Assembly: GCA_963702705.1 (NCBI GenBank)
Contig: CAVPDR010000005.1
Span: 1-64,000 of the forward strand
Direction: 5' to 3'
DNA length: 64,000 bases
Source: VRUE01 sp963702705
Lineage (GTDB): Bacteria; Actinomycetota; Thermoleophilia; Solirubrobacterales; 70-9
Shown here: positions 17,163 through 25,319 of the stretch, piece after piece
Numbering within the stretch: the stretch's first letter is position 1
How the letters are laid out: the number at the start of each line of letters is the position of its first letter
Notes under the pieces: model-generated
Seen by the model: the letters and a program-made list of their open reading frames with translations, nothing else
The model's database searches: none
What the model was told of the DNA's origin: nothing
Made by a program: the position numbers and the translations under genes

Positions 17163-17222
17163 GATTGCGAATTAGCAATCGCGTTGGCCGGGATGGAGGC
17201 TCTTGGCGGGTCTCCATTCCGG
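17163..17222 (+). terminator. two hairpins after the secreted protein gene
   Basis: GATTGC (17163-17168) pairs with GCAATC (17175-17180), and CCGGGATGGAG (17188-17198) pairs with CTCCATTCCGG (17212-17222) with one mismatch. They follow the stop codon at 17147 closely. Neither has a strong T tract, so terminator function is only likely. Confidence 0.4.
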
Positions 17223-17301
17223 CTAGGTCTCGAATCATCCGGTCAATTCAAAACGGCGCAGCCAGTGGAGGCGCGGAGAGGAGGCGCGGAAGTTTGGAGA
17301 C

Positions 17302-17371
17302 CCCCCGCGGCAAGCAGCCGCGCCAGCTCAAGCGCGTCGCGGCCGCCCTCGCCGCCGTCGAAGCCGACCAG
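17302..17371 (-). pseudogene. remnant of a second usp N-terminus
   Basis: Read on the minus strand this stretch encodes LVGFDGGEGGRDALELARLL, nearly identical to residues 4-23 of the Usp protein at 13302-14153, then breaks off. The nucleotide match covers roughly 70 bp. It has no start codon or downstream domain, so it is a fragment left by duplication or by insertion of the intervening 3 kb. Confidence 0.75.
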
Positions 17372-17385
17372 ATCCCGCAAACTGG

Positions 17386-17745
17386 CTAGTCCCGCTTGGC
17401 GTAGTCGCCGATCTCGCCGAAGTCGACCATCACGCAGGCCTCAGGGCCGAGCACCTCGGCGTCGTGGCCGGGCGGAATCGCAACCACGTCGCCGGCCTTG
17501 ATCTCCTCCTCGCTGCCGTCATCCATGAAGATCCGCATGCTGCCCGAGAGCACGTAGCCGAAGTGGGCGACCTGGCAGGAGTCGGTGCCGGCGATCGGCT
17601 TGACGTTCTCCGACCACTTCCAGCCCGGCTCGAAGGTGCCCTTCGCGACCGCGTGTCCGGCGAGCTGCACAACCTCCGCCTGACCATTGCCTTCGAACTG
17701 GCGGGTCTCGTCAGGGGAGTCGAAGTTCTTGACCTCAGTTGCCAT
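17386..17745 (-). CDS. cupin domain protein
   Basis: A 119-residue single cupin. The core contains GTFEPGWKWSENV (about 36-48), HFGYVLSGSMRIFMDDGSE (about 62-80) and GDVVAIPPGHDAEVLG (about 85-100), the two cupin motifs of the small beta-barrel. Start ATG 17745 follows a GGAAGG ribosome site. Such stand-alone cupins often bind a metal or small ligand; no enzymatic role can be named. Divergent from the desaturase gene. Confidence 0.8.
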   Translation of the reverse strand: MATEVKNFDSPDETRQFEGNGQAEVVQLAGHAVAKGTFEPGWKWSENVKPIAGTDSCQVAHFGYVLSGSMRIFMDDGSEEEIKAGDVVAIPPGHDAEVLGPEACVMVDFGEIGDYAKRD

Positions 17746-17865
17746 GAGATTTCCTTCCAATAGGTTGGGGGAGTGCAGCGACCGTACACCCGCCGCTGGG
17801 CAAAGACAACGGTGAACGCCCTCCCGACGCTGCGCTTTAGGAAACACCGCTACGTTGACGCGGCG

Positions 17866-18897
17866 ATGACGCCCCTGCTGCAGACCGCTTCCCTTGCGCC
17901 GGCCGCCGCCCAGCCTTACTGGCGGCCCTCTGTGGCACGCCACGAGCAGTCCTCGCTGCGGCACAGTTCCCTCGACGTGGCTACCTCCGTGTTTCCGTAT
18001 CTGGCCCTGACCGTGGCGATGTACCTCAGCCTCGAGGTCTCGGTCTGGATCACCCTCGCCCTCGCGATCCCGGCGGCGGGCTTCCTCCTGCGCACCTTCG
18101 TCGTCTTCCACGACTGCGCCCACGGCTCGTTCCTGCCGACCAAGCGCGGCAACCTCTGGCTCGGCCGGCTGACGGCGCTGCTCGTCTTCCAGCCCTTCGG
18201 CAACTGGCGGCACAACCACGCCGTTCATCACGGCACCGCGGGCGACCTCGACCGGCGCGGCACGGGCGACGTACAGACGCTGACAGTCGAGGAGTACATG
18301 GCCCGCTCGCCACGGGCTCGGCTCGGCTACCGCCTCTTCCGCAATCCCCTGGTGATGTTCGGTCTGGGGCCGATCTGGTCGCTGATGATCGGCCCGCGTC
18401 TCTGGTCGAAGGGGATGCGCCGGCGCCAGCGCCACAGCGTGATCGCCACGAACCTCGTCCTCGCGCTCGTGATCGGTGCGATCGTCTGGCTCGCCGGCCT
18501 CGACGCCTGGCTGCTGGTGCAGATGCCGATCGCGATCCTCGCCGGCACGATGGGCGTCTTCCTCTTCTACGTCCAGCACCAGTTCGAGGACGTCTACTGG
18601 CAGAGTGCGGAGGACTGGGACTACGCCGACGCCGCCCTGCAGGGCAGCTCCTACCTGAAGCTGCCGAAGCTGTTCCAGTTCTTCAGCGGCAACATCGGCC
18701 TCCACCACGTCCACCACCTCAGCGCCAAGATCCCCAACTACAACCTGCAGCGTGCCCACGACGAGAACCCGATCTTCCACGACGTCCCCGTGCTCAGCCT
18801 CCGCGACGGCCTGCGCTCGATCCGCCTCAAGCTGATCGACCCGGCCAGCGGCCGCCTGCTGACCTGGCGCCAGGTCAAGGTCTACGCGCAGGCCTGA
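17866..18897 (+). CDS. fatty acid desaturase
   Basis: A membrane di-iron desaturase of about 343 residues with the three histidine boxes in order: HDCAHGS, HNHAVHHGTAGD and, near the C-terminus, HHVHHLS. Two hydrophobic hairpins separate them. It introduces double bonds into membrane acyl chains and so adjusts fluidity. ATG 17866 is preceded by TACGTT 10 bases upstream, consistent with a leaderless start; a GTG at 17773 in the same frame would add 31 basic residues and is less likely. Confidence 0.88.
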   Translation: MTPLLQTASLAPAAAQPYWRPSVARHEQSSLRHSSLDVATSVFPYLALTVAMYLSLEVSVWITLALAIPAAGFLLRTFVVFHDCAHGSFLPTKRGNLWLGRLTALLVFQPFGNWRHNHAVHHGTAGDLDRRGTGDVQTLTVEEYMARSPRARLGYRLFRNPLVMFGLGPIWSLMIGPRLWSKGMRRRQRHSVIATNLVLALVIGAIVWLAGLDAWLLVQMPIAILAGTMGVFLFYVQHQFEDVYWQSAEDWDYADAALQGSSYLKLPKLFQFFSGNIGLHHVHHLSAKIPNYNLQRAHDENPIFHDVPVLSLRDGLRSIRLKLIDPASGRLLTWRQVKVYAQA

Positions 18898-18899
18898 CT

Positions 18900-18916
18900 C
18901 TCATCTGCGGTTAAGC
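18900..18916 (+). promoter_or_regulatory. CTCATCTG-type box at the -35 position of the COG4705 gene
   Basis: CTCATCTGCGGTTAAG begins 40 bp upstream of ATG 18940 and overlaps the expected -35 region of a leaderless promoter. The same motif recurs at 21182, 23279-23300, 28031 and, on the minus strand, 30812-30828. Confidence 0.5.
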
Positions 18917-18939
18917 GCGGTGTCTGACACTGCCGCGCC

Positions 18940-20214
18940 ATGAACGAGATCACGGTGTCGCCGACAGTCGCAGCCCCCCGCTTCGACGGCCCCTCGCTGG
19001 GTCGTCAGATGCTCAACAAGGTGCCGGAGATCACCCTCTATTTCTGGGTGATCAAGATCCTCTGCACGACGGTCGGAGAGACCGCGGCGGACCTCCTCAA
19101 CGAAAACCTCGGTCTCGGTCTGACCAATACGACCTACATCATGGCCGCGGCGCTGGCCGTTGTCCTCGTCTTTCAGTTCAGGTCGCGAAAGTATGTGCCG
19201 GGGATCTACTGGCTCGCGGTCGTCCTGATCAGCGTCGTCGGCACGCTCTTCAGCGACAACCTGGTCGACAACCTCGGGGTCGAACTGCAGACGACGACGA
19301 TCGCCTTCAGTGTCATCCTCGCCTGCGTTTTCGGTGCTTGGTATTGGAGCGAGCGCACCCTCTCGGTTCACACCATCGTCACCAGCAAACGCGAGGCCTT
19401 CTACTGGCTGGCGATTCTCTTCACCTTCGCCCTCGGCACCTCGGCCGGCGACCTGGTCGCCGAGAAGCTCGAACTCGGCTATCTGCCCTCGGTCGGCATC
19501 TTTGCCGGGGCGATCGCGATCATCGCCGTCGCCCACCTCCGCTTCAGACTGAACGCGATCCTCGCCTTCTGGCTTGCCTACATCCTCACCCGGCCGCTGG
19601 GGGCCTCGATCGGCGACTACCTCTCCCAGCCGGTCGAAGAAACCGGTCTCGGTCTCGGCACGATCCTGACCAGCGTCATCTTCCTCAGCACGATCCTTGC
19701 CCTGGTCGTCTACCTGACTATCTCCAAGCGCGACCTGATCGCGGTGTCCAGCGCGGAGGCCCGGTTGGACGATGGCGCGCCGAGCCTGGACGGGCAGGAG
19801 GAGACGGGCGAGCCCCGGGTCCTCGTCGTCACCAACAAGACAGACGCCACCCCGGCGGTGATCGAAGCGGTGCGCGAGCGCGCCTTGGCCGGTCCGGCTC
19901 GGTTTTTCGTGCTTGTCCCCAACCCGGGCCACCTGGCGTTCGACCGCAGTAGCACTGATACCGGCATGGGAGAAAAGGTGCTCGCGCGAGCGCTGCCGCT
20001 GCTCGCGGAGCCCGCGGGAAGCGAGGTCGAGGGCAGGGTCGCAGTCAGCCCCAACGCCTATGACGACATCGTCGAGGAGCTGAAAAGGGGTGACTACCGG
20101 GAAATCATCCTCGAGACCCTGCCCAGCCACGTTTCCCACTGGCTGCACGTTGATCTCCCCGAGCGGGTGGCGGGCCTCGGCTACCCCGTGAAGACGGTGA
20201 CGGCCACCCATTAG
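18940..20214 (+). CDS. COG4705-type membrane protein with C-terminal Usp-like domain
   Basis: A 424-residue protein. Residues 1-270 form about eight to ten helices with internal repeats of the COG4705 family (KVPEITLYFWVIKILCTTVG near the start, then SKREAFYWLAILFTFALGTS near 148). Residues 295-420 are soluble and resemble a nucleotide-binding Usp-like fold (RVLVVTNKTDATPAVIEAV, then DDIVEELKRGDYREIILETL). The paralogue at 28072-28917 lacks this domain. COG4705 has been linked to cation stress, but I cannot name a substrate. The upstream box suggests regulation with the two-component system. Confidence 0.75.
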   Translation: MNEITVSPTVAAPRFDGPSLGRQMLNKVPEITLYFWVIKILCTTVGETAADLLNENLGLGLTNTTYIMAAALAVVLVFQFRSRKYVPGIYWLAVVLISVVGTLFSDNLVDNLGVELQTTTIAFSVILACVFGAWYWSERTLSVHTIVTSKREAFYWLAILFTFALGTSAGDLVAEKLELGYLPSVGIFAGAIAIIAVAHLRFRLNAILAFWLAYILTRPLGASIGDYLSQPVEETGLGLGTILTSVIFLSTILALVVYLTISKRDLIAVSSAEARLDDGAPSLDGQEETGEPRVLVVTNKTDATPAVIEAVRERALAGPARFFVLVPNPGHLAFDRSSTDTGMGEKVLARALPLLAEPAGSEVEGRVAVSPNAYDDIVEELKRGDYREIILETLPSHVSHWLHVDLPERVAGLGYPVKTVTATH

Positions 20215-20249
20215 CAGTGAGGAGCTGGATGCACAAGCGGGAGAAGGCT

Positions 20250-20265
20250 GTTAGGGTTCCCTAAC
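20250..20265. promoter_or_regulatory. palindromic metalloregulator-like operator before a ZIP gene
   Basis: GTTAGGG-TT-CCCTAAC is a perfect 7-bp inverted repeat 28 bp upstream of the start of the ZIP gene. It resembles DtxR/IdeR/MntR-type operators (TTAGG...CCTAA). No such regulator is encoded in the window. Confidence 0.55.
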
Positions 20266-20292
20266 TCAACTTCTCGCGTGGAAGGCAGCACC

Positions 20293-21141
20293 TTGTCGTT
20301 CGCCCAAACCGCAGCACTTGGAGCCCTGGCGGGCTTCACCATCTACCTCGGCCTCCCGTTTGGTCGCCTGCAGCTTCTGGGCGACCGAGCCCGAGTCGCG
20401 CTTGCGATGTTCGCGGTCGGGGTGCTCGCCTTCATCTTCGTCGACGTCATGGAGCACGCCTTCGGGATCGTCGAGGCAGCCGTGGAAGGCTTCAAGGATG
20501 AAAGCGGCAGCCTCGGCCACGCCATCGGCTTGGCGGTGCTGCTTGGTGGGGGGTTTGGCGTGGGACTGGCGGGCTTGGCGATGACCGAGCGCCGCCTGCG
20601 CTCGATGCGCCCGCTGCCTCCGATCGCGGGCGGCGCGGTGGATGTGTTGAGTGCCGAAGACCTCCTTCGTGAGCAAGCCGCTGCCCGGGCCAGGGCCTTG
20701 CGTACGGGCATGACGATCGCGGTTGCGATCGGTCTGCACAATTTTGCCGAGGGCCTTGCGATCGGGGTGTCGGCGAGTGCCGGCGACATCAGCCTCGCCA
20801 CCGTGCTGATCGTCGGCTTCGCCCTCCACAACGCCACCGAGGGATTCGGCATCGTCGGCCCCCTGGGCGATGTGCGTCCCTCTTGGAAGTGGCTGGGCTT
20901 GGTTGGGCTGATCGGCGGTGCTCCGACCTTCCTCGGTTCGATGCTCGGTTACAGCGTCACCTCGGAACCGCTGGAGCTCCTCTTCTACGCGGTCTCCGGC
21001 GGAGCGATCCTCTATGTGGTCGGCGAGGTCTGGAACGGAATGCGCCGCTACGGCCATCGTGAGCTGGGCCTCTGGCTGCTTTCCGTAGGCTTCTTCGTCG
21101 GCGTGGTGACCGACTTGGTGGTTGCCTACGGCGGCGGCTGA
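20293..21141 (+). CDS. ZIP-family metal transporter
   Basis: About 282 residues with eight hydrophobic segments. The TM4 motif GLHNFAEGLAIGVSA (about H149, E153) and the TM5 segment FALHNATEGFGIVGPL carry the paired His/Asn and Glu metal ligands of the GufA-like ZIP group. TTG 20293 is chosen because GGAAGG lies eight bases upstream; GTG 20278 in the same frame has no such site. A metalloregulator-like palindrome overlaps its promoter, implying control by metal status. Confidence 0.82.
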   Translation: MSFAQTAALGALAGFTIYLGLPFGRLQLLGDRARVALAMFAVGVLAFIFVDVMEHAFGIVEAAVEGFKDESGSLGHAIGLAVLLGGGFGVGLAGLAMTERRLRSMRPLPPIAGGAVDVLSAEDLLREQAAARARALRTGMTIAVAIGLHNFAEGLAIGVSASAGDISLATVLIVGFALHNATEGFGIVGPLGDVRPSWKWLGLVGLIGGAPTFLGSMLGYSVTSEPLELLFYAVSGGAILYVVGEVWNGMRRYGHRELGLWLLSVGFFVGVVTDLVVAYGGG

Positions 21142-21181
21142 TCGGGCTCCCCCTAAGCTTTCCCAGGAGAGTCTCACCGGT

Positions 21182-21199
21182 CTCATCTGACGTTCATCT
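21182..21199 (+). promoter_or_regulatory. CTCATCTG-type direct repeat before the response regulator
   Basis: CTCATCTGACGTTCATCT contains two TCATCT half-sites about 11 bp apart, the spacing used by OmpR/PhoB-family regulators. It starts 38 bp before GTG 21220, so autoregulation is likely. Confidence 0.6.
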
Positions 21200-21219
21200 T
21201 TTCTGGGATCGTGTGTTGC

Positions 21220-21900
21220 GTGCACGTCTTGGTTGTCGAGGACGAGGTGAAGATGGCGGCGCTGATTCGCCGCGGCCTCAGCGAGCAGGGCCTCACGGTC
21301 GATGTCGCGGGAACTGGGGAGGACGCGGTCGGCATGGCCCGGTCATCGGCTTACGACGCGATCGTGCTCGACGTGATGCTGCCGGGGATCGACGGCTTCG
21401 AGACCTGCCGGCGGTTTCGCACCGACGGCGTCTGGGCGCCGGTGGTGATGCTGACAGCGCGCGGGGCGCTCGAAGACCGCATCGCCGGCCTCGACGGGGG
21501 TGCCGATGACTACCTCACCAAGCCTTTCTCCTTCGCCGAGCTGCTGGCGCGGCTGCGCGCCTTGGTTCGCCGTGGACAGAGCGAGCGGCCGTCGATCATC
21601 GAGGTGGGAGATCTGCGACTCGACCCCGCCACGCACGAGGTCTGGCGCGGCGAGACCGAGATCGCGCTCTCGGCAAGGGAATTCGCGCTGCTGGAGACCT
21701 TCATGCGAAGCCCCGGGTACGTCCTCAATCGCTCCCAATTGCTCGATCGGGTTTGGGAGTACGACTTCGAACATCGCTCGAACGTGATCGAGGTCTACGT
21801 CCGCTATTTGCGCCGCAAGATCGACCTGCCGTTCGGGCTCAAGTCGATCGAGACAGTTCGGGGCGCCGGCTACCGGCTGCGAAAGGACGGCGGGCGCTGA
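21220..21900 (+). CDS. OmpR/PhoB-family response regulator
   Basis: About 226 residues. Receiver domain: VLVVEDE acidic pocket (7-9), phospho-acceptor D51 in IVLDVMLPG, T79-type switch residue in VVMLTARG, and LTKPF lysine near 101. The winged-helix effector domain covers about 125-222 (LSAREFALLETFMRSPGYVL and SIETVRGAGYRL). GTG 21220 gives the canonical VHVLVVEDE start; GTG 21211 in the same frame is possible. Followed by a histidine kinase with a one-codon overlap. Confidence 0.93.
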   Translation: MHVLVVEDEVKMAALIRRGLSEQGLTVDVAGTGEDAVGMARSSAYDAIVLDVMLPGIDGFETCRRFRTDGVWAPVVMLTARGALEDRIAGLDGGADDYLTKPFSFAELLARLRALVRRGQSERPSIIEVGDLRLDPATHEVWRGETEIALSAREFALLETFMRSPGYVLNRSQLLDRVWEYDFEHRSNVIEVYVRYLRRKIDLPFGLKSIETVRGAGYRLRKDGGR

Positions 21901-23270
21901 GCCACCTCTCGATTCGCCTCCGCGTCACCCTCGCTTTCGCCGCCGTGATGGCGCTCGTCCTCGGCGCCACCGGTGTCTTCGTCTACCTCCGCTTCGGCGC
22001 CGAGCTGGACAGCACGATCAACTCCGGCCTGCGATCGCGGGCGAACGATGTCGCCGCACTGGTCAAGGAGGCCGATTCCGGGCTAAGCGAGGGCCATCAG
22101 AACTTGGTCGGGCACACCGAGAGCTTTGCCGAGGTGCTCGATTCCAAGGGTCGCGTCTCGGGTTCCTCGCTGGCCGTGGGGCGCCATCAACTGCTCTCGC
22201 CGGCAGAGCTGGAGCGGGCTCTGCGTGGCCCGATTGTCCTCAACCGCGGCCCCCTTCCCGGCCTGCAGGACGAGTCGCGCCTTCTCGCGATGCCGGTCAG
22301 CGAGAAAGGACAGAAGCGAGTGGTCGTTGTCGGCACCTCGACAGAGGCGCGTAGCGAGTCACTCTCGGACCTGGCACAGCTCTTGTTGGTCGGCGGCCCA
22401 GTCGCCCTGATCCTCGCTTCGCTTGCTGCTTACGGCGTTGCCGCGGCTGCCCTGCATCCGGTCGAGGCGATGCGTTCGCGCGCGGCGGAGATCTCTGCTG
22501 CTGAGCCTGACCAACGCCTGCCGGTGCCGCCGACGCACGACGAGGTCGCGCGCCTTGGGACCACCCTGAACGAGATGCTCGAACGATTGGGCGAGGCATT
22601 GGAGCACGAGCGAGCCTTCGTTGCCGACGCCAGTCACGAGCTGCGTACCCCGTTGGCGATCCTGCGCACGGAGCTCGAGCTTGCTTTGGCGGAAGGTCGC
22701 TCACCAGAGGAGCTGCGAGCCGCGCTTTCATCGGCCACCGAGGAGACCGAAAGGCTCACTCAGCTTTCCGAGGACCTGCTGACCATCGCCCAGACCGAAC
22801 GGGGGGAGTTGCCGCTCCGCCTGACCCACCTGAGTCTGGCCGAGACCTTTGACGGCATCAGCCGCAGGTTCTCCCGGCGGGCCGAGGAGGCGGGGAGGGA
22901 GATAGGGGTGGCCGCACCCCCTTCGCTCGCGCTCGACGGCGATCGATTGCGCCTCGATCAGGCAATAGGAAGCATGGTCGACAACGCCCTGCGCTACGGA
23001 GCCGGGCCGATCGACCTCGAAGCACGAACGGACGACGGAGCGGTTGAGATCCATGTGCTTGACCGTGGTACAGGGTTCTCGCGGGAATTCCTGGGGCGGG
23101 CGTTCGAGCGCTTCAGCCGCGCCCCGTCAAGCGGCCGCGACGGCGGCAGTGGCCTCGGGCTGGCGATCGTGAGGACGGTAGCGCGCGCCCACGGAGGAGA
23201 TGCGCACGCCGCCAATCGCCCTGGCGGTGGAGCCGACGTTTGGCTGACGCTGCCCGCTCGCCGCAGCTAG
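21897..23270 (+). CDS. sensor histidine kinase
   Basis: About 457 residues. TM1 (VTLAFAAVMALVLGATGVFV) and TM2 near residues 165-190 flank an extracytoplasmic sensor of about 130 residues. A HAMP linker (HPVEAMRSRAAEISA) precedes the dimerisation helix FVADASHELRTPLAILRTE with the phospho-accepting histidine. The catalytic domain shows the N box (MVDNALRYG), G1 (DRGTGF) and G2 (GGSGLGLAIV) boxes. Start is uncertain: the frame overlaps the regulator stop and the most likely initiator is CTG 21897 or a GTG a few codons on. Confidence 0.9.
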   Translation: MSHLSIRLRVTLAFAAVMALVLGATGVFVYLRFGAELDSTINSGLRSRANDVAALVKEADSGLSEGHQNLVGHTESFAEVLDSKGRVSGSSLAVGRHQLLSPAELERALRGPIVLNRGPLPGLQDESRLLAMPVSEKGQKRVVVVGTSTEARSESLSDLAQLLLVGGPVALILASLAAYGVAAAALHPVEAMRSRAAEISAAEPDQRLPVPPTHDEVARLGTTLNEMLERLGEALEHERAFVADASHELRTPLAILRTELELALAEGRSPEELRAALSSATEETERLTQLSEDLLTIAQTERGELPLRLTHLSLAETFDGISRRFSRRAEEAGREIGVAAPPSLALDGDRLRLDQAIGSMVDNALRYGAGPIDLEARTDDGAVEIHVLDRGTGFSREFLGRAFERFSRAPSSGRDGGSGLGLAIVRTVARAHGGDAHAANRPGGGADVWLTLPARRS

Positions 23271-23278
23271 CGATTCGC

Positions 23279-23300
23279 TCTCATTTCAGTCTCATCTGAC
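23279..23300 (+). promoter_or_regulatory. TCTCAT direct repeat before the lipoprotein operon
   Basis: TCTCAT occurs at 23279 and 23290, exactly 11 bp apart, and the second copy continues as CTGAC like the box at 21182. It lies about 50 bp before the lipoprotein start, so this gene may have a short untranslated leader. Confidence 0.6.
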
Positions 23301-23344
23301 GGGGGTAAACCTGGTCGATGGTGAATTCAGGCGAAGGAGGAGCT

Positions 23345-23905
23345 GTGAAAGTCAAGATCACGATCCCCTTGGTGAGCGTCCTGATTGCGACCGGTCTGCT
23401 CGCGGCTGGGTGCGGTGCGAGCGGTTCGAGCTCCTCGACCCCGAGCAACACCTCCAGCTCCGGGGAAATCCGGTCGGTCGAAGGCCGGGAAACCGGCAGC
23501 GGTGGCGTTGCACCGAGCGAGGCGCAGGCGGCGGCGACCGGAGACATTCCCGACAAACAGGTCTTTCTCGTCTTTCAAAATCCCAGCGCCGGCTACTCGA
23601 TCCGCTACCCGGAGGGCTGGGCACGCAGGGGATCGGGACGTGACGTGACCTTTCGGGAAAAGGCGAATCTGATCCACGTCTCGGTGAGAAAGGGCACGCC
23701 CCCCGGCAAGCAGGGAGCAAAGACGACTTACACGCGGCTGAGCGCGCCCGACCCGGTCACCGGCAAGCGCTTGAAGCTCATCATTGATCGTTACGAATAC
23801 GGCAAGCAAGGCAAGGTCGCGGTCGTCGATCTCGCCACCCCAGAAGGGGTCGACAATGTCGACGCCTACCGGCTGATCAGCGAAAGCTTCAGATGGCAGC
23901 GCTAG
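23345..23905 (+). CDS. lipoprotein with PsbP-like domain
   Basis: About 186 residues starting at GTG 23345 behind AGGAGGAG. A lipoprotein signal ends in LLAAGC, with C23 as the lipid-modified cysteine, then a Ser/Thr-rich linker. The C-terminal 120 residues (FQNPSAGYSIRYPEGWARRG... ) resemble PsbP/DUF1795-type folds. It precedes, by overlap, three genes of an ABC exporter and follows a two-component system, suggesting an extracytoplasmic accessory or sensor of that exporter. Confidence 0.75.
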   Translation: MKVKITIPLVSVLIATGLLAAGCGASGSSSSTPSNTSSSGEIRSVEGRETGSGGVAPSEAQAAATGDIPDKQVFLVFQNPSAGYSIRYPEGWARRGSGRDVTFREKANLIHVSVRKGTPPGKQGAKTTYTRLSAPDPVTGKRLKLIIDRYEYGKQGKVAVVDLATPEGVDNVDAYRLISESFRWQR

Positions 23906-24615
23906 AAAGCCTCTACCACGAGCCCGAGGCCGAGCAGGCGCCGCCGCAGTGGCCGGTGCTGGAGATGCGCGACGTCTTCAAGATCTATCGCTCCGCCGCG
24001 GTCGAGACCGTCGCTCTGCGCGGGGTGGATCTCGAGGTCCGCAAGGGTCAGCTGGTTGCGATCCTAGGCCCCTCCGGCTGTGGGAAGAGCACACTGCTCG
24101 CCCTCGCGGCCGGTCTCGATCGGCCCTCGGCCGGGGACGTGCGCAGCTTCGGCACCTCGCTGATCGCTCTCGGCGAGTCCGAGCTCACCGAGTACAGGGC
24201 GCAGGGAGTCGGCATCGTCTTCCAGAGCAACAACCTGTGGCCGACCCTCACCGCGCTGGAGAACGTGACCGTCGCACTGCGTCTCGGCCGGGTGGAGTCT
24301 CCACTCGAACGTGCCGAAGATGCCCTCGCTGAATTCGGACTTGGCAGGCGTCGGGGGCACCGGGCAATGGCGCTCTCGGGAGGTGAGCAGCAGCGGGTCG
24401 CGATCGCCGCCGCCGTCGCCCGCCGGGCGCCGCTGATTCTCGCCGACGAGCCGACCGGCGAGCTCGATGCCGACAATCAGCAGGTTGTGCTCACCGTGCT
24501 GCGGCGGCTGCCGACCGAATACGGATGTGCCGTCGTCGTCGTCACCCATTCCAAGGTCGTTGCCGGCGCCGCCGATCGCGTCGTTGAACTTCGCGACGGT
24601 GCGGTGATCCGATGA
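23893..24615 (+). CDS. ABC transporter ATP-binding protein (MacB/LolD-like)
   Basis: A 240-residue ATPase. Walker A GPSGCGKST near 57, Q-loop in VGIVFQSNNLWPTL, signature LSGGEQQRV near 160, Walker B LILADEPTGELD, and H-loop VVTHS. The TGELD and N-L-W-P-T motifs are those of the LolD/MacB/FtsE exporter group. It overlaps the lipoprotein gene by 13 bases. A second ATPase follows at once, so the exporter may use an ATPase heterodimer. Confidence 0.9.
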   Translation: MAALESLYHEPEAEQAPPQWPVLEMRDVFKIYRSAAVETVALRGVDLEVRKGQLVAILGPSGCGKSTLLALAAGLDRPSAGDVRSFGTSLIALGESELTEYRAQGVGIVFQSNNLWPTLTALENVTVALRLGRVESPLERAEDALAEFGLGRRRGHRAMALSGGEQQRVAIAAAVARRAPLILADEPTGELDADNQQVVLTVLRRLPTEYGCAVVVVTHSKVVAGAADRVVELRDGAVIR

Positions 24616-25319
24616 GCCTTGCGGTCGCCGGCGCCATGACTCTTTCCTCCTGCCGGGGCGCTTCGGTCATATATGGGACGGGTGACGCGCAGGTTCGAGC
24701 GCTGGTCGGGGTGGACCTGAGCATCGCCCCGGGGGAGAGCGTTTCCCTGCAGGGCCCGTCGGGGTCCGGCAAGACGACGCTGCTGCACCTGCTCGGCGGC
24801 CTGCTCGTCCCCAGCGCCGGCGAGGTGCTTTGGAAGGGCGAGTTGCTCTCCTCGCTGGACGCCGCCGCCCGCGGCGAAACCCGCGCCGCGGGCATCGCCT
24901 ACGTCCTGCAGGGCTCCAACCTGCTGCCCACCTTCAGTGCCTTCGAGAACGTCGCCTTCGCCGCCTGGGTTGCGGCGCGGGCCGGGCTCGACCCTCGCCA
25001 CGCGCCGGCCGAGCTGCTCGCGTTGGTCGGTCTCGCGGACAAGAGCGCCGCCTTGCCCGCCGAGCTTTCCGGCGGCGAGGCACAGCGCGTCGCGCTTGCA
25101 AGGGCGCTCGCCCAATCGCCACAGCTGCTGCTTTGCGACGAGCCGACCGGCCACCTCGACTCCGATACCTCCGGGCGGGTACTCGACCTGCTCGAAGCGC
25201 TGCAGGAGCGTTTTGGATTCGCCCTCGCCGTCGCCACCCACGATCGCGGCGTCGCCGCGCGCTGGTCGCGCCAGGTGCGGCTTGCCGACGGACGGATCGA
25301 GGCGGCGCAGCGATCGTGA
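24612..25319 (+). CDS. ABC transporter ATP-binding protein (MacB/LolD-like), second copy
   Basis: A 235-residue ATPase with Walker A GPSGSGKTT, signature LSGGEAQRVALARALA, and Walker B LLLCDEPTGHLD. Start overlaps the previous gene by four bases (ATGA). With its neighbour it supplies two different nucleotide-binding subunits for the large permease downstream. Confidence 0.9.
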   Translation: MSLAVAGAMTLSSCRGASVIYGTGDAQVRALVGVDLSIAPGESVSLQGPSGSGKTTLLHLLGGLLVPSAGEVLWKGELLSSLDAAARGETRAAGIAYVLQGSNLLPTFSAFENVAFAAWVAARAGLDPRHAPAELLALVGLADKSAALPAELSGGEAQRVALARALAQSPQLLLCDEPTGHLDSDTSGRVLDLLEALQERFGFALAVATHDRGVAARWSRQVRLADGRIEAAQRS

